From positions 186,001 through 250,000 of the forward strand of contig NZ_JACTOJ010000001.1 in the NCBI RefSeq assembly GCF_032335695.1: a DNA stretch of 64,000 bases, read 5' to 3'. The notes below the pieces were generated by a model, which saw only the letters and a program-made list of their open reading frames with translations, was not told the origin of the DNA and made no database searches. Positions within the stretch are counted from its first letter, which is position 1; the number at the start of each line of letters is the position of its first letter. Below, in pieces: positions 23,760-33,958 of this stretch. The position numbers and the translations under genes were made by a program. This DNA is from JACTOJ01 sp032335695. GTDB taxonomy: Bacteria > Bacillota > Clostridia > Clostridiales > Clostridiaceae.

Positions 23760-24761
23760 ATGGCATTATTTGAAAGTTATGAAAGAAGAATTAATCAAAT
23801 CATACCAGCATTACAGAAGTATGGCATAAATTCAATAGAAGAAGCTAAGGCTGTTTGTGATGAAAAAGGTATAGATGTTTATAATATGGTTAAAGGAATT
23901 CAGCAGATATGCTTCGAAAATGCTTGCTGGGCTTACACTGTAGGTGCTGCAATAGCAATAAAGAAGGGCTGTACAAAGGCTGCTGAAGCTGCTGAAGCAA
24001 TAGGAGAAGGCTTACAGTCTTTCTGTATACCAGGTTCTGTTGCAGATGACAGAAAAGTTGGTTTAGGACATGGAAATCTTGCTGCAATGCTTTTAAGAGA
24101 AGAAACTAAGTGTTTCGCATTCCTTGCAGGACATGAATCTTTCGCTGCTGCTGAAGGTGCAATCGGACTTGCTAAATCAGCAAACAGAGTAAGAAAAGAG
24201 CCATTAAGAGTTATACTTAACGGACTTGGAAAAGATGCTGCAATGGTAATCTCTAGAATCAACGGATTTACTTATGTTCAGACTCAGTTTGATTACTATA
24301 CTGGAGAACTTAAAATAGTTAAAGAAACAGCTTACTCCAACGGAGAAAGAGCTAAAGTTAGATGCTACGGCGCTGACGATGTTAGAGAAGGCGTTGCTAT
24401 AATGCACAAGGAAGGCGTTGATGTTTCAATAACTGGAAACTCAACTAACCCAACTAGATTCCAGCATCCAGTTGCAGGTACATACAAGAAAGAATGTAAT
24501 GATCAAGGAAAGAAATACTTCTCAGTAGCATCTGGTGGTGGTACTGGAAGAACTCTTCACCCAGATAACATGGCTGCAGGTCCAGCTTCTTATGGTATGA
24601 CTGATACAATGGGAAGAATGCATTCAGATGCTCAGTTCGCAGGATCTTCATCAGTTCCAGCTCACGTTGAAATGATGGGTCTTATAGGAATGGGTAACAA
24701 TCCAATGGTTGGTGCTACTGTTGCTGTAGCTGTTGCTATAGAAGAAGCAATGAGCAAATAG
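23760..24761 (+). CDS. GGGtGRT protein
   Basis: 333 residues, ATG 23760 after GAAGGAGGAAG. Named for the motif GGGTGRT, seen in SVASGGGTGRTLHPDNMAAG (about residues 258-277). Other features are a Cys-containing N-terminal helix (IQQICFENACW), Gly-rich stretches and an Ala-rich C-terminus (GATVAVAVAIEEAM). The family is widespread in strict anaerobes and of unsettled function. It is co-transcribed with the scaffold-like gene and ended by a strong terminator. Confidence 0.85.
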   Translation: MALFESYERRINQIIPALQKYGINSIEEAKAVCDEKGIDVYNMVKGIQQICFENACWAYTVGAAIAIKKGCTKAAEAAEAIGEGLQSFCIPGSVADDRKVGLGHGNLAAMLLREETKCFAFLAGHESFAAAEGAIGLAKSANRVRKEPLRVILNGLGKDAAMVISRINGFTYVQTQFDYYTGELKIVKETAYSNGERAKVRCYGADDVREGVAIMHKEGVDVSITGNSTNPTRFQHPVAGTYKKECNDQGKKYFSVASGGGTGRTLHPDNMAAGPASYGMTDTMGRMHSDAQFAGSSSVPAHVEMMGLIGMGNNPMVGATVAVAVAIEEAMSK

Positions 24762-24790
24762 TAATTGACCTGTATTAATTAAAAAACATT

Positions 24791-24832
24791 AGACACGTAT
24801 ATTAAAGAAATTTAATGTAACGTGTCTTTTTA
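24791..24832 (+). terminator. Terminator of GGGtGRT operon
   Basis: AGACACGT (24791-24798) with ACGTGTCT (24820-24827), the inner ATTAAA/TTTAAT pairing extends the stem, then T's. Confidence 0.9.
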
Positions 24833-24859
24833 CGTTCGCTTAAAAAGAGGGTTATATTA

Positions 24860-25276
24860 TTATCCGGTAATTGTAGAAGTAGATAAATTCAATCTGTAAG
24901 TACCATATTCCATAATATTATCAAGCAATAAATTGATTTCATCCATATTGGAACAAACGACTTTAAGTAAATAACATCCATCACCACTAATTCTATGTGC
25001 CTCAGTTATAATTGTATTTGCTTTAATAAACCTAACGAATTTATCGTGTTTTGTTGTTTTCATGAAAATAGTAATAAATGCAATAATATTTTTGCCAAGC
25101 AAAGAATTGTTAGTGCAGATAGTATACTGAGTTATAATACCTAAATCTTGAAGCCGTATGATTCGATTGGATACTCCTTGAGGAGTTAAGTGAATATGCT
25201 CACCAATTTCTTTAAGTGATATTTTTGAGTTAATCTTTAGCATATCCAAAATTTTTAAATCTATTTCATCAACCAT
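24860..25276 (-). CDS. Lrp/AsnC-family transcriptional regulator
   Basis: 138 residues from ATG 25276 (MVDEIDLKILDML), preferred to the longer frame because AAAGGA lies upstream and the family starts here. N-terminal winged HTH (ISLKEIGEHIHLTPQGVSNRI, given in full length at about residues 18-38), then the RAM/AsnC effector domain with the SGDGCYLLKVVC strand. Divergent from the cysteine hydrolase at 25401, so it may control that gene and itself from the 124-bp intergenic region. The amino acid effector is unknown. Confidence 0.9.
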   Translation of the reverse strand: MVDEIDLKILDMLKINSKISLKEIGEHIHLTPQGVSNRIIRLQDLGIITQYTICTNNSLLGKNIIAFITIFMKTTKHDKFVRFIKANTIITEAHRISGDGCYLLKVVCSNMDEINLLLDNIMEYGTYRLNLSTSTITG

Positions 25277-25400
25277 AATGCAAAAAATCCTTTCATTTTT
25301 AAAGGAAAACCAATGAATTCCTCTCACATTTCAACCTTAATTTAAGATAACATTAGTATAACAAATATAAGCAAATCATTAAATGTAAGGTGGAATAAAA

Positions 25401-25946
25401 ATGAAAAAAGCATTACTTGTAATTGATGTCCAAAATGAATATTTTACTGGTAAATTAAAGGTAACCTATCCTATTAATAGTCTTGATAACATACTAAAAG
25501 TCATGGATCATGCACGAAAAAATAATATGATTATTATAATTGTTCAACATGCAAGTATTTCAGGAGATACATTTATTAGAAATTCAAATGAGTGGCAGAT
25601 ACATCCAAAAATTATTGAAAAATCTTATGACTATCTTATTGAGAAAACTAAACCAAGCAGTTTTTATGAAACTAATTTGGAAGAAATATTGAAAAAAGAA
25701 AATATAACAGGAGTGGTTATTTCAGGATATATGACTCAAATGTGCTGTGATACAACATCCAGAGAAGCATTTCATAAAGGATACTATGTTGAATTTTTAT
25801 CAGATGCTACTGGAACTATCGATGTAAATAATAAAGTTGGTGTTGTAAGCAGTGAGGAACTCCATAAAGTTACTTTAATTACTCAAAGTTTAAAATTTAG
25901 TGATGTAATAAGTAGTGATGAATGGATGAAATCAAATAACAGTTAA
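25401..25946 (+). CDS. Isochorismatase-family cysteine hydrolase
   Basis: 181 residues. Catalytic triad visible: Asp9 (LLVIDVQNEY), Lys84 (EKTKPSSF) and Cys115 in YMTQMCCDTT, with the usual cis-peptide region before it. The family hydrolyses amides such as nicotinamide, or isochorismate; nothing in the sequence narrows the substrate. ATG 25401 follows AGGTGG. Divergent Lrp regulator upstream suggests amino-acid-linked control (inference). Confidence 0.88.
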   Translation: MKKALLVIDVQNEYFTGKLKVTYPINSLDNILKVMDHARKNNMIIIIVQHASISGDTFIRNSNEWQIHPKIIEKSYDYLIEKTKPSSFYETNLEEILKKENITGVVISGYMTQMCCDTTSREAFHKGYYVEFLSDATGTIDVNNKVGVVSSEELHKVTLITQSLKFSDVISSDEWMKSNNS

Positions 25947-26119
25947 GTGAAAAAATATAATTGGTTCAGAAGGCCAACCTTTAATATTATCATCAATATT
26001 AAATGCTAAGCCTTTATTTTTAATTAAAAATACACTTTGCTCAAATGATTTATATTAATCTTACCTAAAATAGTGCATTTATTGTGAGAATTTATGTATA
26101 ATGTAATTATAAATTCTAC

Positions 26120-26434
26120 AAAAAGGGAGCCACTTCTCTTTATTATTTATATCAAGTGGAAAACGAGTAACTCCCTAAGGTTGGGAGCTATAGCATCATT
26201 ACAAATTGGGACGGAATTGCAGAATGCATAATAAAAACTAAAAAAGTAACAGTGCTTCCTTTTAATGAAGTAGATGAAGAATTAGCTGAGATAGAAGGAG
26301 AGGGAGATAAAACCCTAGAATATTGGCAAAAAGTGCATATAGATTTTTTTACAGCAGAGTTAAGAGAATTAGGAATGCAATTTGCTTCTGATTCCTTGGT
26401 AGTATTCGAAGAATTTGAAGTTATCTATAAATAG
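26120..26434 (+). pseudogene. Broken ASCH-domain protein gene
   Basis: One frame encodes KKGATSLYYLYQVENE, a stop TAA at 26168-26170, then LPKVGSYSIITNWDGIAECI and on through LPFNEVDEELAEIEGEGDKT to the ASCH/DUF984 end FFTAELRELG...VVFEEFEVIY. The pieces are consecutive parts of one ASCH domain, so the gene has lost its N-terminal third and gained an in-frame stop. Whether the 60-residue tail from 26252 is still made is doubtful as no ribosome binding site is seen. ASCH proteins bind RNA or modified nucleosides. Confidence 0.75.
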
Positions 26435-26448
26435 ATTTAAAACATAGC
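26435..26448. repeat. Lone terminus of the MITE-like family
   Basis: ATTTAAAACATAGC immediately after the ASCH stop codon equals the outer end of the family (reverse GCTATGTTTTAAAT). No partner end was found nearby; possibly a remnant. Confidence 0.35.
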
Positions 26449-26498
26449 AATGGCAAGTTTGGTGCATTGTACACTAAATAATGAAAGGAGAAAATAAA

Positions 26499-26846
26499 AT
26501 GGATGAAATAAAAGCTATATTCCATGTAGATGAACTACACAAATGGGGGATAGTATTAAAAAATGTTTCTAATTTGTTAAACGCGGTAGATATTGAAAAA
26601 GTGGATATTGAGGTGTTAGCAAATGGAGAGGCTGTTAAGGGCTGTATTTTAGATAGTGATAAAAAGATATTAGCATCCATGCAGGAGTTAAGTGAGAAGG
26701 GAGTTAAGTTTGTAGCCTGTAATAATGCATTAAATTCAAATAACATAAAAAAAGAGGAACTAATGAAATTTATAGACATAGTTCCAGCTGGAGCTTTAGA
26801 GCTTGTAATTAAGCAAAACCAAGGATATGCTTATATAAAGCCTTAA
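26499..26846 (+). CDS. DsrE/YchN-like protein
   Basis: 115 residues from ATG 26499; the ATG at 26481 is upstream of the ribosome binding site GAAAGGAG. The fold pattern is that of DsrE-family proteins: KAIFHVDELHKWGIVLKNVSNLL, VDIEVLANGEAVKG, then VKFVACNNALNSNNI with a single conserved-position Cys, and a final VPAGALELVIKQNQGYAYIKP strand. DsrE relatives handle sulfur transfer, or are simple oligomeric binding proteins. No sulfur-relay partner lies nearby. Confidence 0.8.
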   Translation: MDEIKAIFHVDELHKWGIVLKNVSNLLNAVDIEKVDIEVLANGEAVKGCILDSDKKILASMQELSEKGVKFVACNNALNSNNIKKEELMKFIDIVPAGALELVIKQNQGYAYIKP

Positions 26847-26858
26847 TTCCCAAATTGA

Positions 26859-27301
26859 TTAAAGCTTGTTAGGACATTGATTAAGGTCGCAGAATTTGCA
26901 GCCGTGATTTTTTGAGTTACGCTTTATGATTAATTCTAAGTTATTAAATAGTGTGAAGTAGTTACAATTATCGCACTTATCAATAATAAAATTTACTCCA
27001 TAATGAATTTCGTTATTTTCTTGTTCTTTTTTCCATACTATGTTACCTTTAATAAAGTATCTTTTATGTAAAATAGGAATCTTAAATTGGTAGACTATAC
27101 TATCTCCCATTGGAAACTTCAATTTTGATGAAAATCTTAGGCCTCCAATTCCAATATCTTTAACACATATAAAGCTTGTACTTGTTTTAACTTCTCTATT
27201 ATCTAATTCTACAATTGACACTTCTGTGAAATCGGCACATCAACATATACTCTGAAAAACCTTCTTTTGCTTAAAAAAATTTTATTCTCTTTTATATCCA
27301 T
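26859..27301 (-). pseudogene. PilZ-domain protein gene with a frameshift
   Basis: ATG 27301 (AAAGGG upstream) reads MDIKENKIFLSKRRFFRVYV and on to PISQKCQL then stop at 27209; RRFFR is the c-di-GMP-binding RxxxR of PilZ. The rest of the domain continues in another frame: VELDNREVKTSTSFICVKDIGIGGLRF, with the D/NxSxxG-type motif DIGIGG, then a YGVNFI strand and a Cys-rich tail CKFCDLNQCPNKL. A single missing base near 27210-27220 joins the two frames. It is a recent pseudogene, a sequencing slip, or recoding. Confidence 0.7.
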
Positions 27302-27592
27302 TGAAAATGCCCTTTCTATAGGTCTACCAAAAATGTAAATTTAACCATATGGAATATTATAACTCAAAAATCTATAAAAGTAATGATGAATTGTCGTATT
27401 TTTATTAAAAAATCGTATTATTTTAGGAAAGCATTAAGAGTTCTATTTGCAGTATAAAATAAGTTTACACATTATTAATAAATCCAACACTCAAATTACA
27501 CTAAACAGAATTATTTTTATAGTGCTAAATACAAAAAAATATGTCAACAATAATAGAATAGTAAAAATTTCATTATGGTAGGAGGTATTATT

Positions 27593-29602
27593 TTGAGAGA
27601 GAAATCATTGATCTTAAAGCAAAATATAGGAATAATATTAATTTTATTACTATCGGCTATGTTGAATTTTGCTAATTTAGGCATTGAGAATTATGCTAAT
27701 ACCTATTACTCGGCAGGAGTAAAGAGCATGTTGATGAATTTAAAAAATTTCTTTTTTGTATCTTCAGACCCTTCTGGATTTGTTACCATTGATAAACCAC
27801 CTGTAGGATTCTGGATTCAAACAATATCTGCGAAAATATTTGGATTTAGCGGATTAAGTGTTATACTTCCTCAGGCCGCCGCTGGGGTATTGTCAGTATG
27901 GATAATGTATAGGATTGTTAAAAAGTACTTCGGCAATATTGCTGGATTATTTTCCGCGTTAATATTATCTATAACTCCAATATTTGTAGCAGCAAGCAGA
28001 AATAATACTATAGATAATATGCTGGTTTTATTTTTAATGCTGGCAGCTTGGGCTATTTTAAAAGCTACGGAGGAGAAAACTTTTAAATATTTTATGATTA
28101 GCTTGGTGTTTGTAGGCATAGGCTTTAATGTTAAGATGGTGGAAGCTTACATGATCGTTCCAGCTATTTATATAGCTTATTTGCTTTATAATAGATTTAA
28201 CCTAAAAACAAGAATAAAGCATCTTGCTGCAGGAGCTCTAGTACTGATTATAATATCATTATCTTGGGCTATAATAGTTGATTTAGTTCCTAAAAGCCAA
28301 AGACCCTTCGTAGGAAGTAGTACCGACAACTCTGTTATGCAGCTTATCATAGGCCATAATGGACTAGAAAGAGTAGGTATAAAGACAAGTGAAGCAAAAG
28401 GAGCCGTAAATCAGCAGAAACAACCTGATAAATCAAAAAATAGAAATAATGTTTATAAATTAAGTTTTGATGAAAAAGGTAATTTTGATAGAAATAGAAA
28501 TGATTTTTCTATGGTTAGGGGGCCTGTTAGTAACAATAATTCTACTCCAGGCATTAATAGATTGTTCTACTATAATAATTTATCTGATCAAATAGGATGG
28601 CTTCTTACCTTCTCTATCATTGGATTTATAGTGGCAGCTCTGCAAGAAAAATTAAAAAGACCTTTTGATAGCAGTAGAAAAATATCCTTAGTGTTTTGGG
28701 GAATTTGGCTTGCCACGGAATTTATATATTTTAGTTTTTCAAGGAGTATAACTCATACTTATTACATGACTACAATGGCACCGGCTATTTCTGCTCTTTC
28801 AGGCATTGGTTTTGCTGCTATGCTTAAGTTTTACAGAGAAGAATCCTGGAAAAAGTTTATTTTGCCAGTGTCACTGCTTATAAATGGTTTAGTAGAAATA
28901 AATATTCTGAGTACTAAGTACAATACATCTATGGCTTATAAAATAACTTTTATATTGACTGTTATTTTATGTTTAGCAGCAGCTGTATTTATAATTATTA
29001 ACTTAGCTATTGGAAACAAATATAAAAAGATTAATAAAACATTTATCATAACAGCACTGATTGGAATGCTGCTTCCATCTTTAATTTGGTCGGCTACAAC
29101 TGTATTTTATCCTATGAATGGAAGCAGCCCATCAGCAGGCTTGGAACTTGTTTCTAATAAACAGAATAGAAATACATTTTCTAACGAAAAAATAGATTCA
29201 AAACTGATAGGATTTTTGGAGGAAAATAGAAATGGATCTAAGTATCTGGCTGCAGTTCCGTCAGCAATGACCTATGCATCTGATTTAATACTAAAAACAG
29301 GGGAACCAGTGATGACTATTGGAGGGTATAGCGGTAATGACAAAATAATAACATTGGATAAGTTTAAACAAGTTGTCAGTTCAGGTCAGCTTAGATATGC
29401 GCTTATAAGTGGAGCAAGTGCTTCTTCTGGAGGTATGCGCAGTGGAGGCGGAGGCAATTCACAAATTATAAATTGGATTGAACAAAATGGGAAAATTGTT
29501 TCTGACGGTGAATTAAATTCTAAAAATAGTAATAGCAAGGAAAGAAACTCTTCTAATATAGCAAACTCTATAAGAATATATGATTTATCCAATATAGAAT
29601 AA
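27593..29602 (+). CDS. GT39-type membrane glycosyltransferase (PMT/ArnT-like)
   Basis: 669 residues from TTG 27593, which has TAGGAGG at ideal distance; the ATG 27575 precedes that site. The enzyme moves a sugar from a polyprenyl-phosphate carrier to an acceptor outside the membrane. Seen: about ten to twelve hydrophobic helices, the first-loop acidic motif with SDPSGFVTIDKPPVGFW, RNNTIDNM in a later loop, and a C-terminal Ser/Gly/Asn-rich extracellular domain. Related to Bacillus YkcB-type proteins. It stands alone upstream of a convergent terminator, so the acceptor cannot be guessed. Confidence 0.85.
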   Translation: MREKSLILKQNIGIILILLLSAMLNFANLGIENYANTYYSAGVKSMLMNLKNFFFVSSDPSGFVTIDKPPVGFWIQTISAKIFGFSGLSVILPQAAAGVLSVWIMYRIVKKYFGNIAGLFSALILSITPIFVAASRNNTIDNMLVLFLMLAAWAILKATEEKTFKYFMISLVFVGIGFNVKMVEAYMIVPAIYIAYLLYNRFNLKTRIKHLAAGALVLIIISLSWAIIVDLVPKSQRPFVGSSTDNSVMQLIIGHNGLERVGIKTSEAKGAVNQQKQPDKSKNRNNVYKLSFDEKGNFDRNRNDFSMVRGPVSNNNSTPGINRLFYYNNLSDQIGWLLTFSIIGFIVAALQEKLKRPFDSSRKISLVFWGIWLATEFIYFSFSRSITHTYYMTTMAPAISALSGIGFAAMLKFYREESWKKFILPVSLLINGLVEINILSTKYNTSMAYKITFILTVILCLAAAVFIIINLAIGNKYKKINKTFIITALIGMLLPSLIWSATTVFYPMNGSSPSAGLELVSNKQNRNTFSNEKIDSKLIGFLEENRNGSKYLAAVPSAMTYASDLILKTGEPVMTIGGYSGNDKIITLDKFKQVVSSGQLRYALISGASASSGGMRSGGGGNSQIINWIEQNGKIVSDGELNSKNSNSKERNSSNIANSIRIYDLSNIE

Positions 29603-29610
29603 AGTATGAA

Positions 29611-29647
29611 AAAATGGCTTAAAGCATGTTGTGTTTTAAGCCATTAA
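29611..29647. terminator. Bidirectional terminator
   Basis: AATGGCTTAAA (29613-29623) with TTTAAGCCATT (29635-29645), A-rich on the left and T-rich on the right, between the convergent GT39 and 5'-nucleotidase genes. Confidence 0.75.
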
Positions 29648-29676
29648 TTATTATTTCATTTGAAACAAAATTTCAA

Positions 29677-32600
29677 TCAGCCTTTATTTAGCTTTTTCCT
29701 TTTCATTATGTCGTAACCAAACAATAATATTCCTATCAATAAACTTAGACTACCAATATCAGTTAATACTGATTGGTCTATCAAAGCACCAGTCTTAGGT
29801 AGTTTTTGATCTTCATTATAAGTTTTGCTAGCTGGAGTTGAGGAGGTTTGATTGTTAGCTGTACTATCAGAAACTGGAGATACAATAACTGGAGCTGGTA
29901 TAACTGTAGTACTATCTGCCTCTTGAGCTACAGTGGTGGTATAAAGTTTCCAGTTGTTTGAACATACTGGGGTTATTACTTTATTAGCTTTAATATAGTT
30001 CATCATTAAGCTCCTAACTTGACCATCATCACCTAAGGCTTTTGCAGAACTATAAGTTACTATGCTTGAATCTGTGCTGCTGATACCAGCTGCTTTCATA
30101 AATCCACCGCCGCCGTTATATCTATAATCATTTATGGCTACAGTAAAAGTATCTGTATCTTTAACCAATTTACCATTGAACTTTAAATTTTTTATTCTAT
30201 TGCCAGAGGTTACTTTTCCAGTATTTTGGTCAATGGTGCAAGCAGGCTGGGTTAAATCTACATCGTAGCTAGCGCCGTATAATTCATCTAAATTATAATC
30301 AGGAACATTTAAAGTGCTGTCTTTTGCAATGGCATCACTTGGATTATTTGATTGCTTGTAATATCTAACGGAGTATTCCATCCAATCCTTAAGCTGTTTA
30401 CCGGTCATTTTTACTCCGTACAGATAATTTTCATATACATATACTGACATGATATCTTTTATGGTTACATCACCCTTTGGAATATAAGCAGAAGAGCTTA
30501 AAGGCGCAGCTATAGACAGTTCTGTTTCTGCAGCATCCTTTTGCACTTTATTTATTAGTTCCATTATGGCAGTAGACTTTATAGTTTGACCATCACCGCT
30601 ATATTCACCAGTGGAGGTTCCCAGTTTAGTTTGAATATAAGTTAAAGTTTTATTTTGGTAAGGCTGAATTATATTAACTATCTCTGGATCCTCTGAGATA
30701 CTATCAGTCATTTGTACGTTTTTTGTAGATAATCCAGTGAAGTTTCCGTTAGCATCGATATTTATATCTATCTGTGATACATAAGTTCCCCATTTGTTTG
30801 GTTCAACCACAGGGACAATCTTTCCGTCTGGATTTTTAAGGCTTAAATCATTTACTGTATTGTGGACATGTCCTGCAACAATAGCATCTATTCCAGAAAC
30901 CTGAGTAGCCATGGCCTTTACTTGGTTTTCTGGTATTATATCTGAAGCGCTTTCTTCACCACTGTGAGCTGCTACTATCACTACATCTGCACCAGCAGCT
31001 CTTACTTTTGGAACCCATAATTCTGCCTCATACACTAGATCGTTAAAGTGAAGTCCGCTATAATGAGAAGGATCTTCCCAGTTTGGTATGCATTTCGTAG
31101 TGAGTCCTAATATACCAACTTTAATGGATTTTCCATTAACATTAAAGGTTTTAATATAATAGGGATTAACAAAGTTTGTATTATCATTTTTATAAGTATT
31201 TGCTGAAAGCACGTTTATATTTTCTTTATCTGCGTCGTTTATAATTCTGTTTAAAGTATCCAAACCATAGTTGAATTCATGATTGCCTAGTGTCCAGGTA
31301 TCATAATGCATAGCACCCATTACTTTCATTAATGGATATTCGGAAGTAGTATCAATTTTATCAAAATAATAAGAGAGGGGAGTTCCTTGGATTGTATCTC
31401 CATCATCAATAAGCATCACATTTGGATTGGAAGCTCTGACACTCTTTACGTAGGTATACACTTTAGCCAAACCCTGTGACTTGGAGGGTGCTTTTCCAGA
31501 GGCATAATCATAATTAAGTACATTTCCGTGAATATCAGATGTAGCCAACACGGATATAGTTGCAGTAGAACTTTGATTTCCGCTTCCAGTAACTTTTGTT
31601 ATGTTAGAAGCATTGTCCACAAGCAATTCGTAATTTGATTGATACTGAGAGATAGCTGCTGCTACATTTACAGTATCCCCTGCTGCAACTCCATTTAATT
31701 CAGGAATCTTATAGATACTTATGCTTCCTGTTTTATCCTTTATTATTGAATCACCAGCTGGATCATAGCTATCTAAAATAACATTATTTAATTGTACTAA
31801 TTGTCCCTCTAAATCTTCATTGATATCACTTATGTTGATGGTTTTTGCAGCAACTGCATTACCATGGTTGATAATTGTGACATCACTGTCTTTCTGGGGA
31901 GTGATCTCTAGAAGGTTATTATATACTGATATGGGTGCTGTGACTTGAATTTTATCTCCTTTATTTAATGTAAGCTTAGCCTTAGAGTTATAAACACATA
32001 TGCCAGCAGTAGCATCCTGAATGAACACATTGCTTCCGCTTACAGTGGTGACTATCCCTGTTACTGTTACAGTGCCGGAAGTAAGCTTTCTTGCATCCTT
32101 TATACTAGTTATGGCAGGATTGCTAGGATTTGAAGGTGTTGATGGTGTTTGTGGCATAATTCTGTCATTCATAACATATTTAATTGTTCCATTTGCAGAA
32201 ACATCATCAATTAATGCATCTCTTACTAGTTTATGGGTATCAAATAGAGTAGGCTTAATAGAAGAATCATTAAATTCTGTGAAGCCATCTCCAGCAGTAA
32301 GTATAAAATCTGGTCCAGCAAGCTTTAAACTTTCACTGTCTCCTATAGAAGCACCATTCTCTCTTGTTATAGTTAAAATTTTGCTGCCGTAAGGGTTTGA
32401 TGGATCGTAAGTGAATTTAATACCTGAAACCTGAATGCCTTTTCCGCCTATACTCTGATTAGGATTATTAGGATCGGTGTAGGTGCCTACGGCTTGCTCT
32501 AAAATATTTTTTAGCTGACTTTTGTTAACAGTTACAGTGTCGATTTCATTATCAAAGGGCATAAAAGCATAAATCTGACCAACGGTTATAGCTCCTTTGC

Positions 32601-33750
32601 TAAAGTCCGTTCTTAGGCCTCCATTATTGGCAATTCCTATGTCTGCTTTTGTGTATTTTTTTACAACATCGGAGGCCCAATTTCCAAGCGGAGATTCTCC
32701 ATACGGTTGCTGATCCTGAGATCTATTTATGTCAGAATTTATGCTGCCGATTATTTTATTAACGGTAGGACCAATATCAGTCTTTGCATCATTAACTATT
32801 TGATCTATGGAGGCATCTCTCGTTGGATTTTTAGCTTTATAGCCATTGGAATTGTCTAAAGCAACATAGCTGGAGGTGACGTTGGAAAAGCTTATTTTGT
32901 TACCCGGAGCCACAGTCATTTTTAAATCTCCATAACCTTTTCCGCTGCAATTAGAATTTATTACAGGGATTCCATTGACAAGCTTTTCTTCTATGGTATG
33001 GGAATGGCCACCAAATACCGCATTTACGTTGGATAGCTTACTTACAATAGTATCTAGTACATCTCCGCCTTCATGAACTACAGCTATAGTAACATCTGCC
33101 AAGTTTTTGCTTTTGATATCCTTAGCTACAGAATTGATTTCTGTGGCAGCATTTGTAAATATTTTATCTTTTACATATGCAGGCATAACTATATTTGGAG
33201 TATCATTTGTAATGGCTCCAACAAAAGCTATTCTTACTCCATCTCTTGTGATAATTTTATAGGGATCGAAAACTCTAGAACCAGCAGAGCCATCAGAATT
33301 TTTATTATATAGATTTGCACAAATTATATTGTAGCTGGCTCTTTCCATAGTAGTGTTTGTAATTGTGTCCAGTCCCCAATCAAATTCATGGTTACCTAAT
33401 GCGGTAAGTTCCATGCCTATATTGCTCATCACCTTCTGAACTGGTACACCTTTTAGTATATTAGAAATTGCAGTTCCTTGGTAAAGATCTCCTCCGCCAA
33501 ATACAATTGTGTCTGGATTATTGGCTTTAATAGCTTTGATTCTATTTCCTAGCACTGAGGCTACTGGATTAGGAGGATTGCTAGTATCCTCCAGAGCACC
33601 GTGAAAATCAGTGATTTCAATTAAATCAAAAGTTTTATCGCTAGTTGAAGCTTTTACCTTTAGTGGAAATTCTGTAGAAAAATTAAAGATTATTAATAGT
33701 AGTGTTAATAGTAATGATATTTTTTTGATGGATTTTTTTAAGCTAAACAA
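29677..33750 (-). CDS. Cell-wall-anchored tandem 5'-nucleotidase / 2',3'-cyclic phosphodiesterase
   Basis: 1357 residues. Order: signal peptide (1-34); metallophosphoesterase (about 40-290; ITDFHGALED, GNHEFDWG, GGHSH); 5'-nucleotidase C-domain (about 330-520; NNGGLR); an OB-fold-like linker (about 550-720; VTVTGIVTTVSGSNVFIQDA); a second metallophosphoesterase (about 740-1000; ATSDIHGNV, GNHEFNYG, AGHVHNT); a second C-domain (about 1040-1270; NDYRYNGGGGF); then LPKTG (1317-1321), a hydrophobic stretch and a basic tail for sortase anchoring. It releases phosphate and nucleosides from extracellular nucleotides. Start TTG 33750. Bacillus YhcR has a related build. Confidence 0.92.
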   Translation of the reverse strand: MFSLKKSIKKISLLLTLLLIIFNFSTEFPLKVKASTSDKTFDLIEITDFHGALEDTSNPPNPVASVLGNRIKAIKANNPDTIVFGGGDLYQGTAISNILKGVPVQKVMSNIGMELTALGNHEFDWGLDTITNTTMERASYNIICANLYNKNSDGSAGSRVFDPYKIITRDGVRIAFVGAITNDTPNIVMPAYVKDKIFTNAATEINSVAKDIKSKNLADVTIAVVHEGGDVLDTIVSKLSNVNAVFGGHSHTIEEKLVNGIPVINSNCSGKGYGDLKMTVAPGNKISFSNVTSSYVALDNSNGYKAKNPTRDASIDQIVNDAKTDIGPTVNKIIGSINSDINRSQDQQPYGESPLGNWASDVVKKYTKADIGIANNGGLRTDFSKGAITVGQIYAFMPFDNEIDTVTVNKSQLKNILEQAVGTYTDPNNPNQSIGGKGIQVSGIKFTYDPSNPYGSKILTITRENGASIGDSESLKLAGPDFILTAGDGFTEFNDSSIKPTLFDTHKLVRDALIDDVSANGTIKYVMNDRIMPQTPSTPSNPSNPAITSIKDARKLTSGTVTVTGIVTTVSGSNVFIQDATAGICVYNSKAKLTLNKGDKIQVTAPISVYNNLLEITPQKDSDVTIINHGNAVAAKTINISDINEDLEGQLVQLNNVILDSYDPAGDSIIKDKTGSISIYKIPELNGVAAGDTVNVAAAISQYQSNYELLVDNASNITKVTGSGNQSSTATISVLATSDIHGNVLNYDYASGKAPSKSQGLAKVYTYVKSVRASNPNVMLIDDGDTIQGTPLSYYFDKIDTTSEYPLMKVMGAMHYDTWTLGNHEFNYGLDTLNRIINDADKENINVLSANTYKNDNTNFVNPYYIKTFNVNGKSIKVGILGLTTKCIPNWEDPSHYSGLHFNDLVYEAELWVPKVRAAGADVVIVAAHSGEESASDIIPENQVKAMATQVSGIDAIVAGHVHNTVNDLSLKNPDGKIVPVVEPNKWGTYVSQIDINIDANGNFTGLSTKNVQMTDSISEDPEIVNIIQPYQNKTLTYIQTKLGTSTGEYSGDGQTIKSTAIMELINKVQKDAAETELSIAAPLSSSAYIPKGDVTIKDIMSVYVYENYLYGVKMTGKQLKDWMEYSVRYYKQSNNPSDAIAKDSTLNVPDYNLDELYGASYDVDLTQPACTIDQNTGKVTSGNRIKNLKFNGKLVKDTDTFTVAINDYRYNGGGGFMKAAGISSTDSSIVTYSSAKALGDDGQVRSLMMNYIKANKVITPVCSNNWKLYTTTVAQEADSTTVIPAPVIVSPVSDSTANNQTSSTPASKTYNEDQKLPKTGALIDQSVLTDIGSLSLLIGILLFGYDIMKRKKLNKG

Positions 33751-33958
33751 AATTTAACATCCCCCTTTTAAGTATTTCATGTAAATTGTACCATAATATT
33801 ACTTTTTTGAAGATTTGACGCTAGTTAAATAAATGTTAAAATATAGAAAAAGCCTTGTGGCAATTAACTATTCACGGATTATTATTATATTATTTTACAT
33901 AATATAGAGCTTAGTCATAAAAAATATTTAAGTACGCAACTAAAATATAAAAAATATC

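Noticed and set aside
32021..32392. 123-residue ORF antisense to the 5'-nucleotidase
   Set aside because: Mirror frame of a well-supported long gene with codon-position bias of the opposite strand.
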